Counted from the first letter of the stretch, positions 38,663 to 49,188 are shown. The stretch: 64,000 nucleotides of DNA from Naematelia aurantialba (GCA_021527695.1 JAKFAO010000002.1:806501-870500); one strand, 5' to 3'. The notes: a model not told the origin generated them from the sequence alone. Numbers and translations are program-made.

Positions 38663-39165
38663 GAGGGGGTTGACTGGGCAACGAAGGGAGGCAGTACGGG
38701 AGGCAGTAGACGAGGCAGGGGAGGCAGTACAGGAGTCAGCACGGCACAGGCAATAGAGGCTGGGCGGCAGAGGATGATCTTCCCCATCGTCCTTTGCGAA
38801 AGAAGTGAAGGGTATTTCTACCCTGGATTTGTACGACGTTGGTCGTTGGCTCGATGCCGGCGTTACGAATCATGACATTTGTAGACAGGCGTGCGCTTGA
38901 CGCGTGGCGTGGACGACCTGATGACTTGTATGTATGATCTACGCAGCTGTGGAGTTTGCGTCTTCCGTTACGCGACGAGTATGGAGTATGGCTACGGCTC
39001 TTGAGGAAGGGGGTGAATTCGCCACACCAGGATGTAAGGGCGGAAAATGCCACGTCATGATGTAGGGCTAAGAAAAAGTCGGGGTTTACAGTCCGACTTC
39101 TCTGTCGAGATTTACAGCCACAGCATCGCCGTCGTCGCTTGTCTGCAGGTTGGACAGCAGCAGCG
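38663..39165. other. intergenic, WEE1 to mL38
   Basis: The 503-bp spacer starts with repeats of a GGAGGCAGTA-like unit (about 38687-38740) and otherwise shows nothing gene-like. The mL38 ATG is at 39166; an earlier TTG-opened extension is not used. Confidence 0.45.
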
Positions 39166-40935
39166 ATGCAGGCAGGATCGTCAAGCCGCCGCGTCTCGGC
39201 CGTGCTCGTTCCGCTATCTCAACGTACTGCTGTCCGGGCGGGCGGGAGTATCGTCTCTCGAGGAGCGAGGTCGACTGCTTCGGTGACGTCTTTGGATCTG
39301 TCCAAGACTTTCTCTACGTCCTCGAGTTTATCTGCCTCTTCGACCTCTCCTACTTCCGCTTCTACCTCTTCGACCTCTCCTACTTCCGCTTCTGCCTCTG
39401 CTTCCTTTTCGTCCTCGTCAACCTCATCTGCCTCTTCTGCCTCTGCCTCTTCTGCTTCTGCCTCTTTTGCCTCTCTAGCCTCTGCCTCTTTTGCCTCTGC
39501 CTCGCCAGCCTCTTCGTCTGGCGGCGCTTCCGACGCATCGTCCCCTGCCAGCGGGTCGTGGAAACGACCGCTCAAGCAAGGCGTCAATCCAGCATACGAT
39601 GCTGCCCTAGCCTACCTCTCCGCACATCAAAACAAGGCGCTCGCCCGTCTCGCCGAGCTCAAAGCCCAGCTCGCAAATGGCGACACGGCCACCGCCAACA
39701 CTCACGCCAATGCCAGTGCCGACGCCAATGCCGACGTCGACACCACCGCCAACGCCAAGACGGCGGCGCTGCAGGCACAGATTGACAACCTCGAGGTCAC
39801 GGCGTACGTGAATGACCCAGCTGTGCGGGCGAATTTCCGCGCCACAGGCGGCGCAGGCTCGATGCAGTTTCCCGTCATGCGCGCGTTGGCCGAGTCGGAC
39901 TGGGTGCGCAAGGGAGGGCGGGACGTGGTCATGGGGAGGATGTACGAGAACCGCGTGGTTCCTGATTTACTCGAGGACTTGCCTCCGTCCCTTCCGCTCA
40001 CGCTTACGCTGTCGACCGATGCCCCAGCTCCTAAACCGACTGGTACGGCTCCTTCGCCGGCATCACCAGACGCACAAGAGTCCGAGCCGGCGTTGATTCC
40101 AGCGTCGCCTGAACCAGAATCACACGCAGCGCACGCAGGACCGATCGAGCCGGGCCTAGTCATCCCTTCGTCGCGCTTCGCCACGCCCCCGACCCTCACG
40201 TTCCAGCCGTTCGAGCACCCCTCGCGGCGGTCCGCGTCCGACCCCAACCCGACTGCCAAGTACACCTTCCTCGTCGTGTCGCCCGACGAGCCGAGTCCCG
40301 ACACTGGATCCTACGTCGACCGCCTACATTACCTGAAGACCGACATCCCGCTGTCCGTCACGACCGGCGGCGTCGACCTCTTTTCTGCTCCAGGCAACGA
40401 GGTGTTCAGCTGGGAGCCTCCGGCGCCGGCCAAAGGCGCAGGTCGGCACCGATACGTGTACATGCTCCTCCGGCAGCCGCCGGGCAGTCCCGACGCCGCA
40501 CAGTGGAAGCTGCCCGACACGCGGGACGGCTCCACAACGACTGTCCGGCAATTCATGCGCACCAACGCCCTGTCCCCGCGCACCATCGCAGCGGTACACT
40601 TGGTGCGAAGCGAGTGGACGGCAGAGGACAACGCGTACATCAACTCGGTGTGGAAGACGTACCGCGGCGCACCGGGCGCCCCAGTGTACGCTCTGATGCC
40701 GCTGAAACTCAGAATGGTCCGGCCCAAAAAGTTGAATGAGCGCTTGGCGGATGAGGCGAGACAGGCCGCGTGGGACGCGGCCATCGAGCGCGCGGGAGGC
40801 GTCGCCGCTGCCGCTGGTGGTGGACTGCCCGAGCTGGAGAGGGCCCTGGTCGATGAGACTGAGAGTGTTGTGGACTGGCGAACGGAGGATGGCGAGCCGG
40901 AGCAAGAAGAAGATGACGAGGTCAAGGTGCTGTAG
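39166..40935 (+). CDS. MRPL35: mitochondrial large ribosomal subunit protein mL38 (MRPL35)
   Basis: PEBP-fold protein of the mitochondrial large ribosomal subunit, central protuberance. Single exon, 589 aa. The N-terminus (MQAGSSSRRVSAVLVPLSQR) is a mitochondrial presequence. Residues of about 40-130 are an almost pure Ser/Thr/Ala run, and an Ala-Asn-Asp repeat lies near 39690-39760; both are far longer than in usual mL38. The PEBP-like core shows ATPPTLTFQPFEHPSRRS, AKYTFLVVSPDEPSPDTGSY, RLHYLKTDIPLSV, HRYVYMLLRQPPG and a C-terminal NAYINSVWKTYRG. The phosphatidylethanolamine-binding site residues need not be conserved in this ribosomal branch. It is one of the few intronless conserved genes in the window. 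Confidence 0.9.
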   Translation: MQAGSSSRRVSAVLVPLSQRTAVRAGGSIVSRGARSTASVTSLDLSKTFSTSSSLSASSTSPTSASTSSTSPTSASASASFSSSSTSSASSASASSASASFASLASASFASASPASSSGGASDASSPASGSWKRPLKQGVNPAYDAALAYLSAHQNKALARLAELKAQLANGDTATANTHANASADANADVDTTANAKTAALQAQIDNLEVTAYVNDPAVRANFRATGGAGSMQFPVMRALAESDWVRKGGRDVVMGRMYENRVVPDLLEDLPPSLPLTLTLSTDAPAPKPTGTAPSPASPDAQESEPALIPASPEPESHAAHAGPIEPGLVIPSSRFATPPTLTFQPFEHPSRRSASDPNPTAKYTFLVVSPDEPSPDTGSYVDRLHYLKTDIPLSVTTGGVDLFSAPGNEVFSWEPPAPAKGAGRHRYVYMLLRQPPGSPDAAQWKLPDTRDGSTTTVRQFMRTNALSPRTIAAVHLVRSEWTAEDNAYINSVWKTYRGAPGAPVYALMPLKLRMVRPKKLNERLADEARQAAWDAAIERAGGVAAAAGGGLPELERALVDETESVVDWRTEDGEPEQEEDDEVKVL

Positions 40936-41595
40936 AAGGGGCAATGAGAGGAGATGGCGTGTGGGCTAGTGCGGATGTCGCGGGTCGCGGGCGTTCATAT
41001 GCATGGCATACTTCTCTGTGATTGGCATTCAACGTCGTGCTCGCAATGTGGACTGCACTCGCATCCGCACTGGACTGTCATTGCATGGTGCTTTCGCATT
41101 GTTCACTCTCGCGTCCTTGGCCAGCCTGCATTTACACGCCAAGAGCCTCTCGCGTTGGCTCCACACAGAAGTGGCGAAAACAGCTCGCCTCAGTGCGTCG
41201 AGAGCTTCGGTGGGTGTCCGCACCTTTGTGCGCATAATACTCCAGCTCGCTTGGCTCCACGTCGCAGCCGTGTGAGTGCGTCTTGTGCGCCCGCCGATCG
41301 CAATTTGCAGCACACTGATAGAGGCGCCTGGTGGGGCGAGATAGAGGAATTTCGGGGCCAACATCTCAGTCTCCTGCCTCCTTTGCTCGGCTGCCAAAAG
41401 GAGGTAATACGTAGTCCAAGGCTTTCTCGTGCATGGCACACTTGATCTCCATGCCCCCCTTGGGTTATCCCCCCCTTGCGTTGATTTCTGCACCGTGAGA
41501 GGGCAGGTCGCTCTGCTTCGCTCTGCTTCGCTCTGCTTCGCTCCACGTACAAAATCTGCTTACGGCCCAGCGGATGGACATTTGACTTCGCGGAC
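40936..41595. other. intergenic, mL38 to gene A
   Basis: The 660-bp spacer has nothing gene-like. Three exact copies of a CTCTGCTTCG decamer occur at 41511-41540, in the probable leader of gene A. It marks the border between conserved genes and the accessory island. Confidence 0.5.
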
Positions 41596-43359
41596 ATGTC
41601 GTCAGGTCATCCATTCCCTGCGCTGCCTTCAAGCGACGCGTCTCCCAACATGCCTTCCAACGACCAGCGCGATGATCAGCTCGTCGACACGGCTTCCAAT
41701 GCACAAGAAGAGCTTCCGCTGCTTGGCGCCGCTCGTCAGAGATACGCCACGACGGTGCCGTTGAGCCGAGCACCGCTGCGCCGAGCAGCGTCCTTGCAGC
41801 CGTCGTTGGCGTCGCTAGACCAGCGGACATGGACAGGCAGTGGAGACGAACCTAACGAGCCGCCAGGACACGCCGACGCCCCAGCCCCGCTGACCAGGGC
41901 TCACAGGTCGACACAAGGCCTAAACTCGTTCGCCACTGGCTCCGCGTCACCTACTGGTATACCCCCAGAAAGTGGCGACTGGCAGCGACAGTCGTACCCC
42001 GCAGAACGAGGCGCCTCGTCCTCTGCCTCTGCGTCATCTTCTCTGTTCCCGGGAGCACCCGCCACCCCCGACACGCTTTACGGCTCGATGGAATCTTGGA
42101 AGGCAGGGGCATCGCCCATCGAGGCCGCGCCGGAGTCTGCGAACTCGTCGTGGCAGAACCAAGTGGCGCCAATGAGCGCGTCGCAGCTCGACGGTATCAG
42201 GCGGGTATTCGGTGGTCCCATCACAACAGAACCGGAGAACTTGGACGCAGCGCCTGTAGATGCGACAGCACAGCCTGCACACTCTTATTCCTGGCCGGCC
42301 TACATGCCAAATATGACCGCACAACGTGCAAACCCCGTGGCCCAGCCTGAACACCCCGTCTCACAGCCGGCAAACCCCTTCTCACTGCCTGTTAGCCCCC
42401 TTGCACAGTCGGATAATCGCTTTGGGAGCATAGCGGACGACTTCACACAGTTCATGGACTTCATGCAGCCGTCCCCGTCGGACACACTATGGTCAGATAT
42501 CGTGACCGACAACCCCTACAGCACGGTCGACCCGCTCCTCACGTCCACTGACACTTCTACGAACCAACAGGGACCCGCATCGCCGTCTTCTGCGTCCTTC
42601 GGGGGCGGGAATACACCGCTGCAGTCCGTGGAAAGCGCACCGTCCGTCACCGCCCAGTCGCCCACTTCAGTCGTGGGACCACAGGTGCTCGGCCCAGATT
42701 GGCAGCTACCCCGCAACCTCATTAGCTACTCTCAGACTCACGGGCCGATGGTAGTACCAGGGACCTTTTCGCCACTGACATTACCCAGGCAAAGGCAGTA
42801 CTCCCAATGGGGAAACACGTTACCGCCCGCCGCCTCCCTCCAAAGCATTTCGCAGTTCAACCGCTTCCACGGCACGGTCCCGCAAACGTTTGGAGCGGAA
42901 CTCGGCCTTCGGGAATTTACGGCGACGCACCAGACCTTGCAGGAGAACAACGAGGTCCGCTCGTTCCACGGGAGCTGCACCTGGTCTCGGACGTGGGCGC
43001 TGTCTAACTCTCGATCACGCGGTTGGGTGCGCTGGAGACTGCTCGTCGGAGCCAATCTCGATGGCATCATTCCCCCGACGGCGACTGTGACGCTCAAGAT
43101 TCCTCCGACCGAGCGGACCCTGCTGGAGGAGTTCCAGCTGCTCAGCAACGTGGAATTCACGCGTGGTTACCTAACTGGAGAACACCCGCAACGGAGTTAC
43201 GGGGACAAGGATCCGTGGAGGATCCGAAAGTTGATGATGATGACGGTCAACGGCGCCTCCGGCCCAGAACGGGTGGTAGAGACCTGGGCTGAGCTCGGCC
43301 TACGACTAGTGCAGCCCATAGCAACGCACGATCTTCGGTCCATCGGGGTGGGTTCGTGA
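41596..43359 (+). CDS. gene A: island family protein, long disordered N-terminus
   Basis: I do not recognise a known family. Single exon, 587 aa. Residues 1 to about 420 are disordered (Ser, Pro, Ala, Gln) with a short degenerate repeat of QPxNP/QPEHP type around residues 240-275. The ordered C-terminal part of about 165 residues carries the island motifs: ATHQTLQENNEVRSFHGSC, then RGWVRWRLLVGANLDG, then TVTLKIPPTERTLLEEF, and finally VVETWAELGLRLVQ. These line up in order with segments of genes B, C and D. There is no signal peptide or TM segment, and no catalytic motif is evident. It is on the same strand as genes B to F and, like them, lacks introns, in contrast to the intron-rich neighbours. 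Confidence 0.75.
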   Translation: MSSGHPFPALPSSDASPNMPSNDQRDDQLVDTASNAQEELPLLGAARQRYATTVPLSRAPLRRAASLQPSLASLDQRTWTGSGDEPNEPPGHADAPAPLTRAHRSTQGLNSFATGSASPTGIPPESGDWQRQSYPAERGASSSASASSSLFPGAPATPDTLYGSMESWKAGASPIEAAPESANSSWQNQVAPMSASQLDGIRRVFGGPITTEPENLDAAPVDATAQPAHSYSWPAYMPNMTAQRANPVAQPEHPVSQPANPFSLPVSPLAQSDNRFGSIADDFTQFMDFMQPSPSDTLWSDIVTDNPYSTVDPLLTSTDTSTNQQGPASPSSASFGGGNTPLQSVESAPSVTAQSPTSVVGPQVLGPDWQLPRNLISYSQTHGPMVVPGTFSPLTLPRQRQYSQWGNTLPPAASLQSISQFNRFHGTVPQTFGAELGLREFTATHQTLQENNEVRSFHGSCTWSRTWALSNSRSRGWVRWRLLVGANLDGIIPPTATVTLKIPPTERTLLEEFQLLSNVEFTRGYLTGEHPQRSYGDKDPWRIRKLMMMTVNGASGPERVVETWAELGLRLVQPIATHDLRSIGVGS

Positions 43360-43956
43360 ACGAGACCTTCCGGGTGTAAACTCTTACGTAGGAGGATTGT
43401 CCTTCTGTCGCTCAATTCCCCTCTTTAATCTCTTTAATGGAACATGTAATGCCATACATACTTCTGAAACCTGCTTCAGCTCGCTACTCACCCGAACATT
43501 ACCTACATACAATATCTACAATTGTGCACTTACAGAAGCTACGTTCATTCGGTTTTCAGCACTTGGAGAAGTCAAGCTCTTCTCGGTATACAAACCGAGC
43601 CCGGCCGAGTCAATGCATAAAGTGCATATACTCGCACATACGGTACCGCGGCGAATGACAAGCGTCCTTCTAGCCCTAGTGGACGAGTTTTATTGACGCC
43701 TTATTGCGTTGTAGCTCAAAAGAGCGTCGCCGGGAGAGGGAACAGCGCAGACTCTGTCAGGAAGCGAGGCGGTGCAAATTGCTTGTCCAAGGTGAATGAG
43801 CCCACAGATCCATTGAGCCGTAATAATGTGGAAGGGCAGCGTGTTGCCCTATAGGCAGTTCCCTCGCTATGTTGTAGTTTCCTCACCTTTCAAGCAAATC
43901 TGCATAAAAGCCGTGCTAACTGACGTTTGCTTTCAAAAGCTCACCGACTGACTGTT
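43360..43956. promoter_or_regulatory. ancestral promoter region of gene B
   Basis: AT-richer 597-bp spacer between gene A and the transposon. A TATA-like element (CATAAAAG, 43903-43910) lies about 50 bp before the insertion point. Before the insertion this would have been the gene B core promoter, about 85 bp from its ATG. A 99-codon frame at 43397 has no protein-like features. Confidence 0.5.
43952..43956. repeat. target-site duplication, left copy (CTGTT)
   Basis: Five bases directly before the 5' LTR, matched by the same five bases directly after the 3' LTR at 50750-50754. Confidence 0.95.
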
Positions 43957-44220
43957 TGTCATGGAATCCATCGCACTTCCCCTTTTAGGATATATCGTCT
44001 AAGGGAACCCGTATCGCCCCGAACGTGCCCCGTCCCTTAGTAATCCATTCGATGAGTCCCTGTAGGGTGACGTAGTCCCTCGTATATAGCAGATCAACTC
44101 TGTCTCGATATCCTCATCGAATGTATCGCATCTCATCTCAAGTATACATCCGTTCTATATAGAAACCGTTCGTCCACGCCAGGTATACCACCGCCGTAAC
44201 CCGCACCACAGCCCGTGACA
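43957..44220 (+). repeat. 5' LTR, 264 bp
   Basis: Starts TGTCATGG, ends CCGTGACA, so the outer five bases TGTCA/TGACA are inverted. It contains a TATATA at 44083-44088 and a predicted transcription start near 44116. Confidence 0.97.
44083..44088 (+). promoter_or_regulatory. TATA box of the retrotransposon promoter
   Basis: TATATA within the 5' LTR. Transcription about 33 bases downstream would begin at 44116, which is exactly the start of the 13-base string that is complementary to the primer-binding site. Confidence 0.65.
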
Positions 44221-44222
44221 GT

Positions 44223-44235
44223 CGATACATTCGAT
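44223..44235 (+). other. self-priming primer-binding site
   Basis: CGATACATTCGAT, two bases past the 5' LTR, is the perfect reverse complement of ATCGAATGTATCG at 44116-44128 in the LTR. In Tf1 and the sushi group the mRNA 5' end folds onto the primer-binding site and primes reverse transcription instead of a tRNA; this arrangement is the same. Confidence 0.75.
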
Positions 44236-44256
44236 TTGTACTTGCCGTGGACCGTA

Positions 44257-47200
44257 ATGTCTACCTCTCCCACCGATAACACCGATACCCTAGCCGTAGC
44301 CACCAATACGGCTCCTCCGAACCCGTCTGGTACGGGGACGAGGAGATCCGCTAGGCAGGCAGGCATTCCCCCTCCCGTCCCCGATGATCTGGCGACGGAA
44401 GGCACCGAACCTTCCCAACCGCACGTCGAGCAGCTGCAGACGCCCGCCGTGTTGGTCTCTACGGGTGAAGTAGACACTCCCGTATTTTCCTCCAGTATAT
44501 TGGAGTCCGTACTTGCTGAATTGGCAGCAATGAGAAGGAACAACGAACTGTTCCAACAAGAGATATCTGCCCGGCAGGCAGAGAACGAAAGGTTGTTAAG
44601 GCAGCTTCAAGGTCGACCCATTGAGAACACAAACGAACCCGAACTGGACGCAGTTCACGAAGAAAGGGACCCCGTCAATACGGGCACGGAATCCCGACAA
44701 GCATCATACGAAGAAGCGCAACGATACCGTTCTGTCCCATACTCAGAGGAAACTTCCTTAGTACGGGGACCGCTTAACAAAGGCATTAAGCTCAACGCCC
44801 CAGACCCGTTCAAGGGGGATGCCAAATCGATACCAACATTCCTCGCTCAAGTAATCATGTACACGACTATGCAACCTGCAGTGTTTCGAGATGACAACTC
44901 TAAAATCATCTACGCGGGTTCATACTTCAAGGATACGGCTCAAACCTGGTTTGTAGCCATGCTCAACTCAAACCCGAAACCATCCTGGTTTAACTCTTGG
45001 CTTGAGTTCACCGATGAGATCCATAGAGTCTTTGGCCATATCGACCGTAAGGCAGAGGCAGGACGACGACTCAAGGCACTCAGGCAAATCACCACGGTAT
45101 CAGACTACTACGCTCGATTCCTACAACTCAAAGTAGAAGCCGAGTGGGGAGAGACGGCCGAACGTTTTGCCTTCCACGAGGGCCTCAAATCCGACATCAA
45201 GAACGCGCTTGCCTTACAGGTAGACGCCCCCAAGACTCTAAGTGAACTGGTAGACCGTGCCATTCGCCTCGACATGCGTGCACAAGAAAGACGAGACGAA
45301 GCACGACGGGAAGAAGCGGCGAAACCAAACCCGGAAGTGAAGACTAATCGCTTCGGAACTCGTCGATACGGGAATGACAGAACGAGGAGTTCGGTCACGC
45401 CTAATAACGAACCCCGTGGGGGGCAATACGGGAATCGTGCACCGGAGTCACCCATCGCTCCGAAAGATACTGGTCGAAGTCGCCCCCCCTACCATACCAA
45501 CTTACCTCCCGAAGAACAGAGACGACGAGAACAGTTACACCTCTGTTTTCGATGTGGGAAACCGGGCCACGTTACCAAGGATTGTAAGGAAAGAAGATAT
45601 ACCCCTAAACCGAATAACCAAGCAAACATGGCCCAAACGATACCCGTAACGCAAGGTACGGATGGTCGTACTCCGGGAGCGGTTACTCTGAACGCCACCC
45701 TCTCGGAATCTACAGCACCATTCACCATACCGGTACGAATCAACTTGCATCCTCATCGGGCAGTACGAGCCATGCTCGATACGGGTGCAACTCGCGATTT
45801 CGTCGACGAAGAACTACTCAAGTCTCTAAACATTGTACCAACTATGGCCGCCCAACCCGAAAGTATCAAGTTGGCAGATGGATCGATAGCCAATAAGACC
45901 ATCACGCATGAGGTGATACTCACCATCGTGGTAGGTCAAGGTTTCCCTGCGTATACCTCGACATTCATGGTCACGAAGGTCGGAGCCGCGAACATGATTC
46001 TCGGTATTCCGTTCTTCAAGAGTCATGATCCCGTACTGGACTGGATGGGACGCCATATATGTCCCCGTAACACCGACGTTGTCATTGCCACAATGGAACT
46101 CGAACCTGTAGAAGCGGAGGAACTGAAGAAAGCAATCCCTCCCGAGTTCCATAATTTCCTCGATGTCTTTAGTAGGACAGAAGCAAACATCTTACCGGAA
46201 CATCGCCCTTACGATCACGAAATCAAGTTGATGGAAGGCACAACGCCGGGATTTGGACCCATTTATGCCTTATCCCGTACCGAACAAGACGAACTCCGTG
46301 GTTACCTTGACGAAAACCTTGCTAAAGGGTTCGTGGTACCGTCAACCTCTCCAGCGGCGTCGCCCATACTGTTTGTGAAAAAGAAGGACGGATCTCTCCG
46401 CCTATGTGTCGATTATCGACGGCTGAATGCCATTACCATCAAGAACCGTTATCCCTTACCGTTGATCCGAGATCTAGTTGACAAGCTCAAACATGCGAAA
46501 GTCTACAGTAAGATAGACTTACGGGGGGCGTACAACCTACTATGGATCAAAGAAGGCGACGAATGGAAGACGGCGTTCCGAACCCGTTACGGCCTATACG
46601 AATACCGTGTTATGCCGTTCGGGCTCACGAACGCACCAGCATCTTTCCAGTACCTCATGAACAACATCTTTCGAGACTTACTCGACTCGTGTGTCATTGT
46701 TTACCTGGACGACATCTTAGTATTCTCCAATACAAGGGACGAACACATCGCCCAAGTAAGAGAAGTACTCAGACGACTACGACAGAACCGCCTATATGCC
46801 AAACATGACAAGTGCGAGTTCTTTACCACTCGAGTCTCATTCTTGGGATATGTAATCACCCCAGAGGGAGTGAACATGGATCCTGAAAAAGTGGCTACCA
46901 TCAAAGAATGGCCAGAACCAAGGAATCTAAGACAAGTACAGTCTTTCCTTGGTTTCGCCAACTTTTATCGGACACTCATTCCCGACTTTGCGAAGATCAC
47001 GAAGCCATTACATAGACTCGCGAAGAAAGACACGCCTTTCGTATTTGGCGACACGGAACGCGTGTCATGGAATACGGTCAAAGACGCCATTAGCACGGCA
47101 CCCATTGTCCGTCACTACGATCCAGATCTTCCATGTACTGTGGAAACCGATGCGTCGGACTATGCGATCGGAGCCGTACTCTCCCAAACGGATCACGAAG

Positions 47201-49188
47201 GGGTGACACGGCCCGTCGCATTCACCTCTCGAGGCCTCACTCCTCCGGAGTTGAACTACGAGGTACATGACAAGGAGTTCCTTGCCATCGTATATGCTTT
47301 CCAAGAGTGGAGGCATTATCTAGAGGGGAGTAAGGTAATGGTGGAAGTCCAAAGTGACCACAGGTCACTAGAAACCTGGATGACAACCAAAAGTCTAAAC
47401 CGACGACATGCCAGATGGTACTTATATATGTCAGGCTTCGACTTTAAGGTACGATACCGCCCGGGAAAGCTCTCAACGAAACCCGACGCGCTTTCACGGC
47501 GTGCAGATTACCAGCCTACGGACACGGAACAGACCACGCTATCCAAGGAGCTAAACCCGCATAACGTACGAGCATTACTACGCCGGGATCAGGTGGAATC
47601 GGAACCCGTACAAGCCAATACGATCTCAGTACAGACGACCACGGCCTCGACGTCAACTTTCAAGGAAGACTTAAAGTTAGCACTACTCACCGAGGGGCCG
47701 TCAGCCGAGGAAAAGAACCAATTGGTACTCCAAGACAGCCTCTGGCATCGTAAAGACGAACCAGAGATATACTGGATCCCGCCGAGCATGCGTAAAACAG
47801 TCTTTACGGGCTCACACGACGGCCGTACAAGGGGACATCCAGGCCGTACCAAAACCTACGGGAACATCCGTTCCAAATTTTGGTGGTCGTCGATACGAGA
47901 TGATATCCACAACTACGTAGCTACGTGCGAAATATGTCAGAAGACGAAGACTTCCCGACAGAAACCATTAGGCCTACTCAGGCCCCTACCTATCGCGGAA
48001 AAGCCCTGGCAGCACGTATCGGCAGACTTCATAGGGGAATTACCCCCATCGGGTGAATACAACGCCATCCTTGTCTTAGTAGACAGGTTTACCAAGATGG
48101 CGATATTCGTACCAACTACTACGGCCCTCAATGCAGAAGGGTTCGCGAAATCGTTCCTTACAAACGTATATTACAAGCACGGATTGCCCGAAACGCTTGT
48201 AACGGACAGAGGGTCGGTATTCACCTCCCAAGTATGGAAAACCATCACAAACCTATTGGGACTCAAGCATCGCCTTTCTACGGCATACCATCCTCAAACT
48301 GATGGCCAAACGGAAATCGTTAACCAATGGCTTGAGCAATACTTGCGGGTCTACGCGAACTTCGAACAAACAAATTGGGCTGAGCTACTACCGTATGCCG
48401 AACTTTGCTATAACAATACCGTACACAGTACCACGGGTATTGCGCCGTATACGGCCTTCACGGGATACGAAGCGCGAATTACGGATCTCGAAATACCGCC
48501 AACGGGGTCAATTGGCGCACCGAAAGCAGTGTCAATCGTCTCTAACCTGGCCAACGTACACCTCCGACTGAAAGACAACATAGCCAAAGCGAATGAACGC
48601 TACAGGGCTGCCTACAACCGACACCGTCGCGACGCTGTCTTGAGAGAGGGGGAGAAGGTCCTGCTACGCACGACCAACTTGACTACCCTGCGACCGACAA
48701 AGAAGTTCGACGACAAGTACGCGGGCCCGTATAGAGTCATACGAGTCGTAAACCCTGTCGCTTATGAACTGGATATACCGAAAACCGCGAGGATTCACCC
48801 GGTGTTCCATATATCCTTACTGAAACAATACAGGGAACGGGGAGACGAAGAAGAAAAACGGGAAACCGTACCAGACGAGACGCATTTCGAAGACAACGTC
48901 ACTGTACCGAACCGGATCCTACGACATCGTACGGTCCGTGACCAGCAGCAATGGCTAGTGGGAAGAGAAGGAACGGACGACAACGAAGCAGCATGGGAGA
49001 CAGACGAAACCATGAAAGACTATGAGCACTGGGAGACCCTCAAAGCAACCTATACTCCACCGAAGAGAGCGAAGAGAGCACATACGGCTCGCCGAGGTTG
49101 GAAAGGATGGGTCACCATGGAAGATCACACGGTCACAGGAGTGGAAGACACGGAAAACCGTACCCAGAGCTACGGATCGCAGGATTGA
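44257..49188 (+). CDS. Gag-Pol polyprotein of the Ty3/gypsy element
   Basis: Single ORF of 1643 aa with no frameshift or stop between gag and pol. Order from the Met at 44257: capsid-like gag (QVIMYTTMQPAVF...YARFLQLKVEAEWG), CCHC zinc knuckle CFRCGKPGHVTKDC near residue 430, aspartic protease LDTGATRDF near 505, reverse transcriptase LCVDYRRLN near 713 with the YLDDILVFS active site near 815, RNase H TDASDYAIGAVLS near 964, and integrase with an HHCC-like zinc region ending CEICQKTK. The integrase core has ADFIG, VTDRGSVF and HPQTDGQTEIVNQW (D, D, E). The C-terminus has a GPYRVIRVVNPVAYELDIP barrel, then a weak chromodomain (ILRHRTVRDQQQWLVG...AAWETDE...EHWE). All catalytic residues appear intact. 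An upstream in-frame GTG at 44215 is not used as the start. Confidence 0.96.
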   Translation: MSTSPTDNTDTLAVATNTAPPNPSGTGTRRSARQAGIPPPVPDDLATEGTEPSQPHVEQLQTPAVLVSTGEVDTPVFSSSILESVLAELAAMRRNNELFQQEISARQAENERLLRQLQGRPIENTNEPELDAVHEERDPVNTGTESRQASYEEAQRYRSVPYSEETSLVRGPLNKGIKLNAPDPFKGDAKSIPTFLAQVIMYTTMQPAVFRDDNSKIIYAGSYFKDTAQTWFVAMLNSNPKPSWFNSWLEFTDEIHRVFGHIDRKAEAGRRLKALRQITTVSDYYARFLQLKVEAEWGETAERFAFHEGLKSDIKNALALQVDAPKTLSELVDRAIRLDMRAQERRDEARREEAAKPNPEVKTNRFGTRRYGNDRTRSSVTPNNEPRGGQYGNRAPESPIAPKDTGRSRPPYHTNLPPEEQRRREQLHLCFRCGKPGHVTKDCKERRYTPKPNNQANMAQTIPVTQGTDGRTPGAVTLNATLSESTAPFTIPVRINLHPHRAVRAMLDTGATRDFVDEELLKSLNIVPTMAAQPESIKLADGSIANKTITHEVILTIVVGQGFPAYTSTFMVTKVGAANMILGIPFFKSHDPVLDWMGRHICPRNTDVVIATMELEPVEAEELKKAIPPEFHNFLDVFSRTEANILPEHRPYDHEIKLMEGTTPGFGPIYALSRTEQDELRGYLDENLAKGFVVPSTSPAASPILFVKKKDGSLRLCVDYRRLNAITIKNRYPLPLIRDLVDKLKHAKVYSKIDLRGAYNLLWIKEGDEWKTAFRTRYGLYEYRVMPFGLTNAPASFQYLMNNIFRDLLDSCVIVYLDDILVFSNTRDEHIAQVREVLRRLRQNRLYAKHDKCEFFTTRVSFLGYVITPEGVNMDPEKVATIKEWPEPRNLRQVQSFLGFANFYRTLIPDFAKITKPLHRLAKKDTPFVFGDTERVSWNTVKDAISTAPIVRHYDPDLPCTVETDASDYAIGAVLSQTDHEGVTRPVAFTSRGLTPPELNYEVHDKEFLAIVYAFQEWRHYLEGSKVMVEVQSDHRSLETWMTTKSLNRRHARWYLYMSGFDFKVRYRPGKLSTKPDALSRRADYQPTDTEQTTLSKELNPHNVRALLRRDQVESEPVQANTISVQTTTASTSTFKEDLKLALLTEGPSAEEKNQLVLQDSLWHRKDEPEIYWIPPSMRKTVFTGSHDGRTRGHPGRTKTYGNIRSKFWWSSIRDDIHNYVATCEICQKTKTSRQKPLGLLRPLPIAEKPWQHVSADFIGELPPSGEYNAILVLVDRFTKMAIFVPTTTALNAEGFAKSFLTNVYYKHGLPETLVTDRGSVFTSQVWKTITNLLGLKHRLSTAYHPQTDGQTEIVNQWLEQYLRVYANFEQTNWAELLPYAELCYNNTVHSTTGIAPYTAFTGYEARITDLEIPPTGSIGAPKAVSIVSNLANVHLRLKDNIAKANERYRAAYNRHRRDAVLREGEKVLLRTTNLTTLRPTKKFDDKYAGPYRVIRVVNPVAYELDIPKTARIHPVFHISLLKQYRERGDEEEKRETVPDETHFEDNVTVPNRILRHRTVRDQQQWLVGREGTDDNEAAWETDETMKDYEHWETLKATYTPPKRAKRAHTARRGWKGWVTMEDHTVTGVEDTENRTQSYGSQD

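Noticed and set aside
39150..39785. 211-codon + frame rich in Leu, Cys and Phe
   Set aside because: Shadow of the Ser/Thr/Ala repeat of mL38 in another frame.
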